Of a stretch of DNA of 64,000 nt, positions 43,084-52,456 are shown piece by piece. The stretch is from Cohnella mopanensis. GTDB lineage: Bacteria > Bacillota > Bacilli > Paenibacillales > Paenibacillaceae. The DNA lies in NCBI RefSeq assembly GCF_022352055.1, contig NZ_JAKRWM010000006.1:384377-448376 (forward strand). The letters run 5' to 3'. The notes beneath the pieces were generated by a model, which saw only the letters and a list, made by a program, of their open reading frames with translations, made no database searches and had not been told where the DNA came from. The translations under genes were made by a program, and so were the position numbers. The stretch's first letter is position 1, and each line of letters starts with the position of its first letter.

Positions 43084-43268
43084 TTGTCAATCCCTTGGAT
43101 TGGTTTATCTAACTCCTTAAAAACAATTATTCCGTGCAAATTTAGGTTGTTGATTGTTAATAATATAAAGGACTATCAAGAGGTGGACACGAAGACTGGA
43201 GAATTCCCCATATCGGTTCGGTTTATGTGTCTAGGGGGGCGGATTGGAAAGGATTTAATTTTGTACGG
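43084..43268 (+). pseudogene. DUF1796 gene remnant with internal deletion
   Basis: The DNA matches the intact DUF1796 gene at 31.2-31.8 kb in two blocks: CCTTGGATTGGTTTATCT near 43091, and from about 43117 AAAACAATTATTCCGTG through the segment encoding YQEV, EDW/TGE, IPHIGSVYVS-like and GADW. About 280 bases between the blocks are lost and a one-base change alters the frame around GAGGTGGACAC. It cannot make a protein. It ends exactly at the zinc-ribbon membrane gene on the other strand. Confidence 0.75.
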
Positions 43269-43270
43269 GA

Positions 43271-44206
43271 TCACTCAATATTCACTCGACCTGAGCCGAT
43301 TAAATCACCGGAAGGCTTGGTGAACGAAATATCATATTGTCCGGATTCAATGAAATTATATTCGAAGCCGAATGTACCCCATTTAGGGTCAATGGCTTCA
43401 TCATAATGTTTTACTATTAGCTCCGATCCCCCAACCTTTTTCGTAATCGTTATTTTAATGTTGTTTACCGCAAAATCATCATAGGAACGAAGAATTACCA
43501 TAACAGTACCTTGCGGGAAAGTGGTTCCTGGATGAATGGCATTTAATTGATCATCTGCGTCTTCAGCAAAAATAACTTCTGGGCCTTTGGAATAAAACAC
43601 AGATCTCGTTTCGGGATTTACGGTTTCATCAACGAATACCATGAGAACCGAGGAGGCAAGAACTAACATAATCCCACAAAATATTCCCCAACCGGATGTC
43701 CCCCCCTTCTTACCTATTAAAAGTAGCCGCCTTTCTTTATCTTCGTGGAGGGCCATAATCTCTTCAATAGTTTTCTTCGCTTTGCGATAGTAAATCTTGT
43801 TTCCGTAAACACCTGCAAAAATCGAGATCAGCAAATAAATCGAGCTGGACATATAGCCAACAAACGACTCGATGATGGAGAGCAAAACTATTATTCCAAA
43901 ATATATAGCAGATTCAACGTATAATTTTCGATAGGCCATCCAAATTGGAGGGAAAAGGAACGCTGGCCAGTTCCACCCCGAATTTTTCCCCCATTTTGCT
44001 AGATATACGTCTTTTTTTGTAAATGCTTTTAAGAATTCAACGGGAATTCCTGTCGTTCCAAAAATCTGTTCTTCTACTTTATCTCCAATTTGGAATCCGT
44101 TTCCTTTGCTACAATTGAGACAAGGCTGACCGGGAATATCTAATCGTTGCCCGCAAAATGAACAAAATTTCGACTCCAAACCCCCACTTCCTTCCGTAAT
44201 ATACAT
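43271..44206 (-). CDS. Zinc-ribbon and DUF2628-like membrane protein
   Basis: 311 residues. The N-terminus is a zinc ribbon with two CxxC knuckles: FCSFCGQRLD and QPCLNCSKGN. A polar linker is followed by KWGKNSGWNWPAFLFPPIWM and FRKLY-like turns typical of DUF2628, then two to three membrane helices (YVESAIYFGIIVLLSI, IYLLISIFAGVYG, IFCGIMLVLASSVLMVF) and an outer C-terminal domain of about 100 residues. Function unknown; relatives are thought to act in envelope homeostasis. GGTGG seven bases before the ATG is a modest ribosome site. Its 3' end meets the DUF1796 remnant. Confidence 0.75.
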   Translation of the reverse strand: MYITEGSGGLESKFCSFCGQRLDIPGQPCLNCSKGNGFQIGDKVEEQIFGTTGIPVEFLKAFTKKDVYLAKWGKNSGWNWPAFLFPPIWMAYRKLYVESAIYFGIIVLLSIIESFVGYMSSSIYLLISIFAGVYGNKIYYRKAKKTIEEIMALHEDKERRLLLIGKKGGTSGWGIFCGIMLVLASSVLMVFVDETVNPETRSVFYSKGPEVIFAEDADDQLNAIHPGTTFPQGTVMVILRSYDDFAVNNIKITITKKVGGSELIVKHYDEAIDPKWGTFGFEYNFIESGQYDISFTKPSGDLIGSGRVNIE

Positions 44207-44300
44207 TTCTCGACCACCGCTTTTATAATCATACTATACATAGTCATATTTTCCCATGTCCAATGAGATTAGGAGATTCCATTATATTTGAACAGCCTAC

Positions 44301-44341
44301 AAAAATAAGCAGCCACCACAGAAAATCACTGTGATGGCTGC
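44301..44341 (-). terminator. Terminator of the nucleoside operon
   Basis: Thirteen-pair stem GCAGCCATCACAG / CTGTGGTGGCTGC (one G-U) with a seven-base loop, followed on the minus strand by TTATTTTTG, eight bases after the last gene. Confidence 0.85.
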
Positions 44342-44348
44342 CCGCCGT

Positions 44349-45740
44349 TTACTGAGCTTGATGCTTCCGTACCGCCGATACCGTCCAATCGGATAGCTCG
44401 GTGATCTTCATTTTCTTCATCTCGCGCAAATACGTGTCGAGCACGTCTCCGATCGGATCGGTCCATTTGCGGTCAATGGAGGAAAGTCCGTTCATAATGC
44501 CAAGCGCCGTGACGATTTGCGCAGCATTACAGTCGACGTCCTGGCCCACCATCGCAATGATGTGCAGCGTCTCGTCGAAATCGCCGTTACCATACCATAA
44601 TGCCACCACTTCCGCCATCGCGTTCGGATAGGCATGGATCCAGTTGTATTCTTTGAACATTTCCTCGCACAGTTTCCAGGTCTCACGCCAATCGCTATGC
44701 TGGCGACACCACTGAAGGGCCTTCGATACGAACGCATAGTATTCGCTGTCTGCTGGAATCGCGTCTACGGACAATTCTACGATTTTCCGAATATCCTTCT
44801 CGACGAAAGCGAGCGATACGAATACCGCGTTGAAGATTTCTCCCAGCACCCCGTTGTTCGCATGCGAGACGACCGCGTCCTTCCAAGCTAGCTTTGCCGC
44901 TTCTTTCGGATTGCCTGGCGCAACCATGCCGCAAATCGCGCCGCGCATCTGGGCACCGATCCATTCCCGGAACGGGTTGTTCAAATACCCGCTCTCGGGC
45001 GGATAGATCCCGCTCCGGATGTTCTTCAAGGCGATATCTTCCGCCGACCAGCCACTCGGTACGAGCGCCACCCATTCTTCGGCGATCGTGTCTGACGAAA
45101 CCTCATAACCAAGTTTATCGAACGCGCTCAAGAAGGCGATTTCGAACGTAATGTCATCGTTATACGTATTCGGCTTACGTACATAACCCCGAATGTCTCC
45201 GAACTTCTCTTGCAACTTCTGCGACGTATACCCTTCAATCGCGGTTCCGAGAGCACCGCCAACAATCTGGGCTACCCATCCTGCGTTAATCCGGGATGCG
45301 AAATCGTCCGTATGAACATTGTACGATTCATAACCTTGGAATTTCGCCTTCTTCTCGTACGCATCCCATGTCTCGTAAGCCTGATAGCGCCAATACTCGG
45401 CCCCTTCGTCCTTAGGCAAACGAGACAACTCGTTCATCAGCCGGGCGGTTATCCGTTGAAGCTCCAACATATCGTTCTTGTCGAACGCCGCTTCTCCGGC
45501 CTCAAGCAGAGGAGTAAGATGATCGGTCTTATAGCCCATATTATGCATCGATTGCACAGCAGCGACGGCCAGCATCTCCGGTGCTCCGGAACCTGGAACA
45601 TTGCTATGCCAGAATAGCTTCAAGGTCATATCATAAAATTGCTCCACCTGAGTCATGGCCAACCAAGTTTGTTCTTCCTCGTCCAGTACGACCGGATTCG
45701 CGTTTTGCATCAATCGGTAAGCTTTCTCCCATGCTTTCAT
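44349..45740 (-). CDS. ADP-ribosylglycohydrolase family protein in the nucleoside operon
   Basis: 463 residues. The family core can be seen: WVAQIVGGALGTAIEGYTSQ, the metal-binding PNTYNDDITFEIAFL, and the late MVGQDVDCNAAQIVTALGI, where acidic residues bind Mg2+. An N-terminal extension of about 150 residues is not typical of small ARH enzymes. Such proteins cleave the N-glycosidic bond of ADP-ribosylated substrates or related ribosides. Position as last gene of a nucleoside uptake operon with two nucleoside hydrolases suggests a ribonucleoside or crotonobetainyl-type riboside as substrate. GGAGG nine bases before ATG 45740 sets the start. Confidence 0.85.
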   Translation of the reverse strand: MKAWEKAYRLMQNANPVVLDEEEQTWLAMTQVEQFYDMTLKLFWHSNVPGSGAPEMLAVAAVQSMHNMGYKTDHLTPLLEAGEAAFDKNDMLELQRITARLMNELSRLPKDEGAEYWRYQAYETWDAYEKKAKFQGYESYNVHTDDFASRINAGWVAQIVGGALGTAIEGYTSQKLQEKFGDIRGYVRKPNTYNDDITFEIAFLSAFDKLGYEVSSDTIAEEWVALVPSGWSAEDIALKNIRSGIYPPESGYLNNPFREWIGAQMRGAICGMVAPGNPKEAAKLAWKDAVVSHANNGVLGEIFNAVFVSLAFVEKDIRKIVELSVDAIPADSEYYAFVSKALQWCRQHSDWRETWKLCEEMFKEYNWIHAYPNAMAEVVALWYGNGDFDETLHIIAMVGQDVDCNAAQIVTALGIMNGLSSIDRKWTDPIGDVLDTYLREMKKMKITELSDWTVSAVRKHQAQ

Positions 45741-45789
45741 ATCGTAATTCCTCCCCTTTAGTGTGATTCGTGGCAGCAGCTTCAATCTC

Positions 45790-46722
45790 TTACACTACCC
45801 GGCTCATAAAATGAGCAAGGAACCGTTCCGCGTCCACCTCAAGACATACGTCGATACTCGGACGCCCGTCCGGGACGACGTTACGATCGGCATAGGTTTG
45901 ACCGGCAGTATGTTCCCCCTCCGTATCGACCTTCACCGGCATCGATTCCGTCCGGCAGAACGTGGGGTCGATGACCATGCCAACAGCTAGCGGATCATGC
46001 AGGGCACAGCCTCCGATACCGGGGCTGAATCTTTCGTAGGCATCGATATAAAAATCCGTCGCGTCTGCCAAGAAGTGCGACATCTTGGTCCCCTTGTCGC
46101 GCCACTCCTGTAACCGAGTACGCGGCAGCAGCGTCTTCATCGTTACGTCTAACCCGATCAGCTTAATCGGTAGCCCCGAGCCGAACACGAACTCGGCAGC
46201 CTCCGGGTCGCTATGGATATTGGCTTCCGCATGCGGAGTAACGTTGCCAGGTACGGTGACGGCCCCGCCCATGATGACGACTTGACCGACCAAGCTCACG
46301 AATTCCGGATCTAAACGAATAGCCGCGGCCAAATTGGTCATCGGACCTACGGAAACGATGTTTAATTGACCGGGCATGCGCCTCGCCTGCTCCACCATAA
46401 ATTGCGGGGCAGTAAGCGATTCGGCTCGACCTTTAGGAAGAGCATCGAGCAACGCGCCGCCTAAGCCGTCATCGCCATGCACGTGCTTGGCGTACGCATC
46501 CTTATTCCGGGACAACGGCTTGTCCGCGCCGGCGTACACCGGTACATCCTCGCATCCCAGCAGTTCAAGCACATAGAGGGAGTTACGGGTAGCTTCCTCC
46601 ACGGTTACGTTCCCGAACAGCGTCGTCACTCCGATCAGCTTCACTTCGGGAGAATGAGTCGCATAAGCGATCGCCATCATATCATCAATACCCGTATCCA
46701 CATCCAGAATCATCGGTTTCAT
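45790..46722 (-). CDS. Inosine-uridine preferring nucleoside hydrolase (first copy)
   Basis: 310 residues. N-terminal calcium-binding motif PMILDVDTGIDDMMAIAYAT (DxDxxxDD), then VGPMTNLAAAIRLDP, VIMGGAVTVPGNVTP, HAEANIHSDPEAA and the late CALHDPLAVG with the second metal aspartate. The enzyme hydrolyses ribonucleosides to base and ribose. GAGGTGA before ATG 46722 decides the start against a GTG three codons earlier. It shares only part of its sequence with the second nucleoside hydrolase encoded just upstream, so the pair probably has different base preference. Confidence 0.9.
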   Translation of the reverse strand: MKPMILDVDTGIDDMMAIAYATHSPEVKLIGVTTLFGNVTVEEATRNSLYVLELLGCEDVPVYAGADKPLSRNKDAYAKHVHGDDGLGGALLDALPKGRAESLTAPQFMVEQARRMPGQLNIVSVGPMTNLAAAIRLDPEFVSLVGQVVIMGGAVTVPGNVTPHAEANIHSDPEAAEFVFGSGLPIKLIGLDVTMKTLLPRTRLQEWRDKGTKMSHFLADATDFYIDAYERFSPGIGGCALHDPLAVGMVIDPTFCRTESMPVKVDTEGEHTAGQTYADRNVVPDGRPSIDVCLEVDAERFLAHFMSRVV

Positions 46723-46748
46723 CCCGTTCACCTCGCTGTCATAATCAA

Positions 46749-47699
46749 CTAGTTGGACTTGGAATATTTCGACAACGTATCAACCATCAATTGCCAGAAC
46801 TTATCCTGATCGAGATCCAGCGCCACTTTTACGTTCGGTTCCTTACCCGTTACGCCAAGCATATCGACTACCGTCATCCCGTAGCTGAATTCGCCTTTTG
46901 TCTCGATGTCTACGCGTAGATCGCGGTAGGTAAATATGGACGGATCGATACAATAAACGACGCAGCATGCATCATGGATCGGCGCGCCTTCGAAACCGAA
47001 CACTTCCTTGTACGTATGCATGAAAAATTGCAACAGCTCCACGACGAAATCCGATATCGGATTGCCGATCTGCTTGATCCGCTCCTGAATCTCGGGAGTG
47101 GCTTGCGCTTTATGCGTCAAATCGAGCCCGAACATCGTCAGAGGCACGCCACTCTCGAAGACAACCTTGGCCGCCTCGGCATCTACGAAAATGTTGAATT
47201 CCGCCGCAGGCGTCCAATTTCCGAACGTGCCTCCGCCCATGAGAACGATTTCGCGGATCTTGGGAATAATCGCGGGTTCTTTGCGCATCGCCATCGCTAT
47301 GTTCGTCAACGGAGCGGTTGGAACGAGCGTAATGTCCCCGTCCGAAGCTAGCAATTGCCTAATGATGAAGTCGACCGCATGTTCTTCTGACATCGTCATC
47401 GTTGGAGTCGGAAGTATCGGACCGTCCATTCCGCTATCCCCATGGATATCCGCCGCGGTTTCCCGCTTGCGCACGAGCGGCTGCGGCGCTCCCTTAGCAA
47501 CGGGCGTATCCAGCAGCCCCGCGATTTCACACACCTTTAACGCATTTATGGTCGTTTTATCGACTTCCGCATTGCCTGCTACCGTTGTAATGCCAAGCAA
47601 TTCCACTCCCGGATTCGCTCCCGCAAGCAGTATCGCAATTGCGTCGTCATGTCCCGGGTCGCAATCAATAATAATCTTTTTAGCTTCAGTCATACCCAT
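46749..47699 (-). CDS. Nucleoside hydrolase (second copy)
   Basis: 316 residues. KKIIIDCDPGHDDAIAILLA carries the DxDPGxDD calcium motif; later VPTAPLTNIAMAM, IVLMGGGTFGNWTPAAEFNI (NxxxDxEA follows) and APIHDACCVVYCI close the active site. It cleaves nucleosides to free base and ribose. AAAGGGG lies ten bases before the first ATG. It lies 26 bases ahead of the first hydrolase gene and 15 bases after the NupQ-like permease gene. Ribose produced can be phosphorylated by the ribokinase of the same operon. Confidence 0.9.
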   Translation of the reverse strand: MGMTEAKKIIIDCDPGHDDAIAILLAGANPGVELLGITTVAGNAEVDKTTINALKVCEIAGLLDTPVAKGAPQPLVRKRETAADIHGDSGMDGPILPTPTMTMSEEHAVDFIIRQLLASDGDITLVPTAPLTNIAMAMRKEPAIIPKIREIVLMGGGTFGNWTPAAEFNIFVDAEAAKVVFESGVPLTMFGLDLTHKAQATPEIQERIKQIGNPISDFVVELLQFFMHTYKEVFGFEGAPIHDACCVVYCIDPSIFTYRDLRVDIETKGEFSYGMTVVDMLGVTGKEPNVKVALDLDQDKFWQLMVDTLSKYSKSN

Positions 47700-47714
47700 C
47701 GTGTCCTGTCCCCT

Positions 47715-48650
47715 TTAGGTTAAAGTTGCGAGCTTTCTCTTCTGCCGCATCGCGAAAAACACGAGCGCGGCAATGGTTACGACATACGGAATCATCTGAA
47801 TGAATTGGCTTGGGATCGGCGCATCCGGAACGGTCTGAACAATCGTCGCTAACGCGCTGGCGAGACCGAAGATCAGCGAGCCGAACAATATACCGATCGG
47901 GTTACGGTTACCAAGCAGTACGACGGCTAGAGCGAGAAACCCGGTTCCTCCGGTCATGTCTTTTACGAACATATTGGTCAGTCCATTAGACATGAAGGCA
48001 CCCGCTAGCCCAGCGAAAACGCCGCTCCATGCCAGCGCGGAATATTGAATCCGCGTAACGGGAATGCCTAGCGATTGTGCGGCTTGAGGCGCTTCGCCGA
48101 CAGAACGGAGGTGAACGCCATAAGGTGTCCGGTAGATCAGAACCATACAGAACACAACGGCTAAGATGGCGATCCAGACCATCAGATTGTGCCCGCTCAG
48201 CAGCTTGCCCAGCAGGGGTACATCTTCAATGAACGGGATATTCACAGTCGGGATCGGCGCAGCCTTGCTCGGGGAATAGTTCCCGGTCACGCCGAAAATC
48301 TTGCTCATCAGGAAGATCGTAAAGCCCGAGCCGAAGATGTTGACTGCGAATCCGGTTATGATGATATCCACCTTCATCTTGAGCGAGAAAAATCCCATCC
48401 CGTAGCTGATAAGAACGGACACCCCAACTCCCGCTAGCACTCCGAGCGCCCAGTTTCCCGTGCTGGAGCCGACCGCGATCGAGGTAAACGCCGACATCAG
48501 CATTAATCCTTCAAGTCCGATATTGATGGCACCGCCGATGTCCGAGATGAGCCCGCCCAAAGCAGCCAGTAGGATCGGCGTCATTACGCGCAACAGCACT
48601 GCGAACAGCGAAAGGTCTATAATCTGGCTCCAAATGGTTTGCCACACCAT
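47715..48650 (-). CDS. Nucleoside ABC importer permease (NupQ/YufQ-like)
   Basis: 311 residues with about nine hydrophobic helices: MTPILLAALGGLISDIGGAI, NIGLEGLMLMSAFTSIA, then VRSVGEAPQAAQSLGIPVTR-like cytoplasmic loop and FLALAVVLLGNRNPIGIL. These match permease proteins of the BMP-type nucleoside importers (branched-chain-permease fold). It forms a pair with the permease whose gene ends one base before its start. The substrate is inferred to be purine or pyrimidine nucleosides from the whole operon. Confidence 0.9.
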   Translation of the reverse strand: MVWQTIWSQIIDLSLFAVLLRVMTPILLAALGGLISDIGGAINIGLEGLMLMSAFTSIAVGSSTGNWALGVLAGVGVSVLISYGMGFFSLKMKVDIIITGFAVNIFGSGFTIFLMSKIFGVTGNYSPSKAAPIPTVNIPFIEDVPLLGKLLSGHNLMVWIAILAVVFCMVLIYRTPYGVHLRSVGEAPQAAQSLGIPVTRIQYSALAWSGVFAGLAGAFMSNGLTNMFVKDMTGGTGFLALAVVLLGNRNPIGILFGSLIFGLASALATIVQTVPDAPIPSQFIQMIPYVVTIAALVFFAMRQKRKLATLT

Positions 48651-48651
48651 C

Positions 48652-49710
48652 TTACTTCACCGCCTTTTGCTCGGTTTTGGCATACCTTTGTTTAATAAAG
48701 GTAAAAATCGCCTGCGCCGTTACGAGCAACACGAGCATGACTTGAATAATGACCGCAACCTCCCGGGGCATATCGCTCCCATATTGCATCGTTTGGGCGC
48801 CTACCTGGATATACGCATAGAATAATCCGGCGACGAGCACGCCCACGGGATGGTTACGAGCGAGCAATGCAATGATGATGCCATCAAAACCGAGACCCGC
48901 CGAGAAGTTTTGTTTGAACGTCTGTTGAATCCCGAGTATTTCCACGATTCCGGCTAATCCGGCCAGCGCGCCGCTAATCATTACGCTGATGACTATGATT
49001 TTGCGTGTTGCGATACCGCCATAGCGGGCAAAATGTCCATTTTTCCCGACCATCCGCAGCTCGTAGCCGATCGACGTTTTATAAAGAAGCAAGTATACGA
49101 CCACAACGGCCGCCAGCGCGATCAGAATACCGGCATGGGCGCTCGTGCCGGGAATAATCTTGGCGAGCAGAATGTTCTTATCGATGTTTTCCATCTTTGC
49201 GTAGCCGCCGCCGTGCGACTTAAACTGATTATTGACGAAATAGGACGTGAGCAGAATCGCCACAAAGTTAAGCATTAGTGTCGTGACGATCTCATTCGCG
49301 TTCAAATAGGCTTTCAGCAGCCCCGGAATCGCCCCGAATAGAGCTCCCCCGATGAGCGCGGCTAACACTACGAGCGGCAAATGAATCCATGGACTTAAGC
49401 CCGGCAAGTACACCGCGGTAAGCGCCCCAAGAAAGCTGCCGATGTATAATTGGCCTTCGGCCCCCATGCTGAATACGCCCGATTGGAATACGACCGAGAG
49501 CGCGAGACCCGTTAAAATCAAGGGAACCGCTTTGTTTAGAATCGTGCCCACGTTGAACCAACTGGATAACGGGTCAAGAAACAAGGCGCTAACGGCCGCA
49601 AACGGTTCGCTGCTCGTCAGAAAAATAACGACAAATCCGCACAGCAGCGCAGTTATGACCGCCATCAGAATTCCGCTAACTTCCAGCACAACCATTCTGG
49701 ACGATTTCAT
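48652..49710 (-). CDS. Nucleoside ABC importer permease (NupP/YufP-like)
   Basis: 352 residues, about nine membrane helices. Typical blocks: GAEGQLYIGSFLGALTAVYL, IPGLLKAYLNANEIVTTLML with the NE(I/V)(I/V)TTxM signature, YELRMVGKNGHFARYGGIAT in the ATPase-contacting loop, and GLGFDGIIIALLARNHPVGV. It forms the second half of the channel. GGAGGCGG lies before the ATG, which overlaps the stop of the ATPase gene by four bases, a sign of coupled translation. Confidence 0.9.
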   Translation of the reverse strand: MKSSRMVVLEVSGILMAVITALLCGFVVIFLTSSEPFAAVSALFLDPLSSWFNVGTILNKAVPLILTGLALSVVFQSGVFSMGAEGQLYIGSFLGALTAVYLPGLSPWIHLPLVVLAALIGGALFGAIPGLLKAYLNANEIVTTLMLNFVAILLTSYFVNNQFKSHGGGYAKMENIDKNILLAKIIPGTSAHAGILIALAAVVVVYLLLYKTSIGYELRMVGKNGHFARYGGIATRKIIVISVMISGALAGLAGIVEILGIQQTFKQNFSAGLGFDGIIIALLARNHPVGVLVAGLFYAYIQVGAQTMQYGSDMPREVAVIIQVMLVLLVTAQAIFTFIKQRYAKTEQKAVK

Positions 49711-51251
49711 CGTACCGCCTCCTGTTCCTGCTTCTTGATGCCTAACATGTAATAGCCGATTTCTTGTTCCGTCAGATCAGGGGTGTTATCCAGAAGCGCC
49801 ACGATTTCGCCATTGTAGAGGACAGCGATCCGATCGCTCAGCGCCATGACCTCCGACAGCTCGGCCGATACGACCATGACCGCCGCTCCGCCGTCACGCC
49901 GCTTAATAATCTCCCGATGGATGAACTCGATCGCCCCGATATCGACCCCGCGGGTCGGCTGGGAGGCAATAAGCAGCTTTGGATTTTTCGATAGCTCCCT
50001 AGCCACGACGACTTTCTGAAGATTGCCGCCCGACAGCGCGCCTGCCATAATTTCCTCGTTCTGGGCACGTACGTCATACGCCTGCATCATCGTTTGGGCG
50101 AATTGCTTGATTTTATTATGATTAAGGAAAATCCCCCGTTTGAACTCGGGATTCCGATAATGGTCAAGAATCAGGTTATCCGCAATCGTAGAGGTCAAGC
50201 TGGCTCCGGAGGTTTGCCGATCTTCCGGGATATGTCCGACTTTCATTCGGCGAATCTCGGCGACGCTTGCACCGAGCAACTCCTTACCCTGATACAGGAT
50301 ATTGCCCGCAACCGCTTTGCGAAGCCCGGTAATCGTCTCCACCAGCTCGGTTTGACCATTGCCTTCCACGCCTGCAATGCCGAGAACTTCGCCGCTGCGA
50401 ATATCGAAAGAAATTCCCTGCAGCGCCTTGGTTCCCTTGTCATCCAACGCCTCAAGATCACGGACGGACAGCACCACTTCTTTGGGGTCGGCGGGTATTT
50501 TGTTCACGCGGAACAGCACTTCGCGCCCGACCATCAGACGGGAAATCTCTTCTTGGTTCGTGTCCTTCGTCTGCAATGTCGCAATCGATTTGCCAGCTCT
50601 CAGTACGGTAATGCGATTGGAAATGCGCATGACCTCGCGCAGCTTGTGCGTAATGAAAATGATCGTATGGCCTTCGCTAACTAGCGCTTGAATGGAGTCG
50701 AACAACTCATCCGTCTCCTGCGGCGTCAGTACGGCCGTCGGTTCGTCCAGAATGATCAGCTTCGCGCCCCGATAAAGCACTTTCAAAATTTCCACCCGTT
50801 GTTTCTGCCCGACCGGAATCGTCTCTACCTTCGCCTGCAAGTTTACCTTCAAGCCATACGTCGCAACCAAATGCTCGACTTCCCGATATTCCTTCGCCCG
50901 ATCGCGAAACATGGAGAACGGGCCTTTCTTCGGCTCGTTGCCAAGTACGATATTTTCCGACACCGAGAGGGACGGAGACAACATAAAATGCTGATGCACC
51001 ATGCCCATGCCTTGCTGGATAGCGTCTTTCGGTCCGCTAAACCTAATCGGTTGTCCCTTATATTCAATCGTCCCATTCGTCGGAGCTTCCAGTCCGAACA
51101 AAATTTTCATCAAGGTCGACTTGCCGGCTCCGTTCTCTCCCACAAGCGCGTGAATTTCTCCTTCGTGAACGGTCAAATCAACGCCCTTATTAGCGGCTGT
51201 TCCGTTAGGATACACCTTATGAATGTCTTTCATTTCTAGTAAAATCGGCAT
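49707..51251 (-). CDS. Nucleoside ABC importer ATPase (NupO/YufO-like), two NBDs
   Basis: 514 residues with two nucleotide-binding domains in one chain. First NBD: Walker A VGENGAGKSTLMK near residue 40, Q-loop MGMVHQHFMLSPS, and Walker B IILDEPTAVLTPQE. Second NBD: degenerate Walker A AGVEGNGQTELVE near 290, and GALSGGNLQKVVVARELS followed by LLIASQPTRGVD. The weak second site is usual for RbsA/BMP-type proteins. It energises nucleoside import by the two permeases. It follows the BMP lipoprotein gene after about 93 bases that hold a stem-loop. Confidence 0.92.
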   Translation of the reverse strand: MPILLEMKDIHKVYPNGTAANKGVDLTVHEGEIHALVGENGAGKSTLMKILFGLEAPTNGTIEYKGQPIRFSGPKDAIQQGMGMVHQHFMLSPSLSVSENIVLGNEPKKGPFSMFRDRAKEYREVEHLVATYGLKVNLQAKVETIPVGQKQRVEILKVLYRGAKLIILDEPTAVLTPQETDELFDSIQALVSEGHTIIFITHKLREVMRISNRITVLRAGKSIATLQTKDTNQEEISRLMVGREVLFRVNKIPADPKEVVLSVRDLEALDDKGTKALQGISFDIRSGEVLGIAGVEGNGQTELVETITGLRKAVAGNILYQGKELLGASVAEIRRMKVGHIPEDRQTSGASLTSTIADNLILDHYRNPEFKRGIFLNHNKIKQFAQTMMQAYDVRAQNEEIMAGALSGGNLQKVVVARELSKNPKLLIASQPTRGVDIGAIEFIHREIIKRRDGGAAVMVVSAELSEVMALSDRIAVLYNGEIVALLDNTPDLTEQEIGYYMLGIKKQEQEAVR

Positions 51252-51301
51252 GTCTATCCCCCCAGCCAGAAAATGACTTCACTCGTATACGGGGTCCCCG
51301 T

Positions 51302-51336
51302 GAAAAGAAAGAGAGATGAGGCTACCTCACCTCTCC
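51302..51336 (-). terminator. Intra-operon stem-loop between BMP and ATPase genes
   Basis: Eleven-pair stem GAGAGGTGAGG / CCTCATCTCTC (one G-U) with loop TAG, followed on the minus strand by TTTCTTTTC. Lying inside the operon just after the binding-protein gene, it may let some transcripts stop or protect the upstream mRNA so that binding protein exceeds the membrane parts. Confidence 0.65.
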
Positions 51337-51344
51337 TATGTTAC

Positions 51345-52436
51345 TTATAACGAAGATTTTACGGTGATCTCGCCTTTAGCAAGCTTATCTTCGATCTCTT
51401 TCATCTTATCTCTGATCGATTGCGGTACGTTTTTCTCGTACAAGTCATCCTTCGCTAGACCGACGCCGCCTTCTTTAATGCCCAGCACTTCGCCGCTGCC
51501 GAGAGGCAATTCGCCCTTGGCCAACAATTCCAAAGCACGGAAGACCGATTGGTCAACGTTCTTCAGCATGGAAGTCAGTACGCTGCCAGGGTAAAGCGGA
51601 TTTTGGTTAGCGTCTACGCCGATCGAGTACACGCCTCTTTCGTTAGCGCCTTCCAACGTACCGAGACCTGCTGCGGAAGCTACGCCAAATACGATATCGG
51701 CTTTTTGCGAATCGATTTGCGCTAATCCCAACTCTTTGCCCTTTGGAGCGTTAACGAAATCTCCGACATAAGAAGTGACGACCTTCACGTCTTTGTCCAC
51801 ATAAGCAGCGCCTTGCTCATATCCCGATTTAAAGTCGTTAATGATCGGAATATCCATACCGCCGACGAATCCAACGACTTTATCCGGGTTAGCGCCTTTT
51901 AGCTCCGTGTTGGTCGTTACCAATGCCGCGAAAGCTCCCGCAAGGAACGAACCTTCGCTTTGAGAGTAAAGCATCGAGTATACGTTAGGAACGCCTTCGA
52001 TTAAATCATCGAAGAAGATGAACTTAATATCCGGATAGCGTTCTGCCAAATCCTTCGTCACATCAATCATTTGGCTCGTCCCGACGACAACTACGTTATA
52101 TTTTTTGCTAGCCACTACCGCTTCCAGACCTGACGCCCAGTCCGCGGAGTTGGCGCCGCCTTCAACCGTTTTAGACTTAATTCCGAGTTCTTTGACCGCT
52201 CTATCCATACCCGCTTGCGCAGAATCGAAGAAGCTCTTGTCGCCAAGCGTGCTGTTTACATAGTAAAGGGCGTTGATCTCTCCGCCGGAAGTCGCTCCGG
52301 ACCCGTTCGATGCAGTCGAAGAGGCTGCTGGAGATTCACTGGATTTGGACTCGTTATTCTTCGTTCCACATGCCGCCAAAATTAATGCAATTGAAAGAAA
52401 CATAACGCCGAGCGTGCTGAGTTTTTTCATGTTCAT
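51345..52436 (-). CDS. BMP-family nucleoside-binding lipoprotein
   Basis: 363 residues. Signal peptide with lipobox: MNMKKLSTLGVMFLSIALIL followed by AACG, then a short Ser-rich linker. The mature part reads INALYYVNSTLGDKSFFDSA, DVTKDLAERYPDIKFIFFDD and MLYSQSEGSFLAGAFAALVT, then GFVGGMDIPIINDFKSGYEQ; these are marks of BmpA/PnrA/NupN, which bind purine nucleosides outside the cell. ATG 52436 is chosen for GGGGAG nine bases ahead and for its signal peptide. It follows ribokinase closely and precedes the ATPase gene. Confidence 0.92.
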   Translation of the reverse strand: MNMKKLSTLGVMFLSIALILAACGTKNNESKSSESPAASSTASNGSGATSGGEINALYYVNSTLGDKSFFDSAQAGMDRAVKELGIKSKTVEGGANSADWASGLEAVVASKKYNVVVVGTSQMIDVTKDLAERYPDIKFIFFDDLIEGVPNVYSMLYSQSEGSFLAGAFAALVTTNTELKGANPDKVVGFVGGMDIPIINDFKSGYEQGAAYVDKDVKVVTSYVGDFVNAPKGKELGLAQIDSQKADIVFGVASAAGLGTLEGANERGVYSIGVDANQNPLYPGSVLTSMLKNVDQSVFRALELLAKGELPLGSGEVLGIKEGGVGLAKDDLYEKNVPQSIRDKMKEIEDKLAKGEITVKSSL

Positions 52437-52456
52437 GATGATAGACTCCCCTTTGA

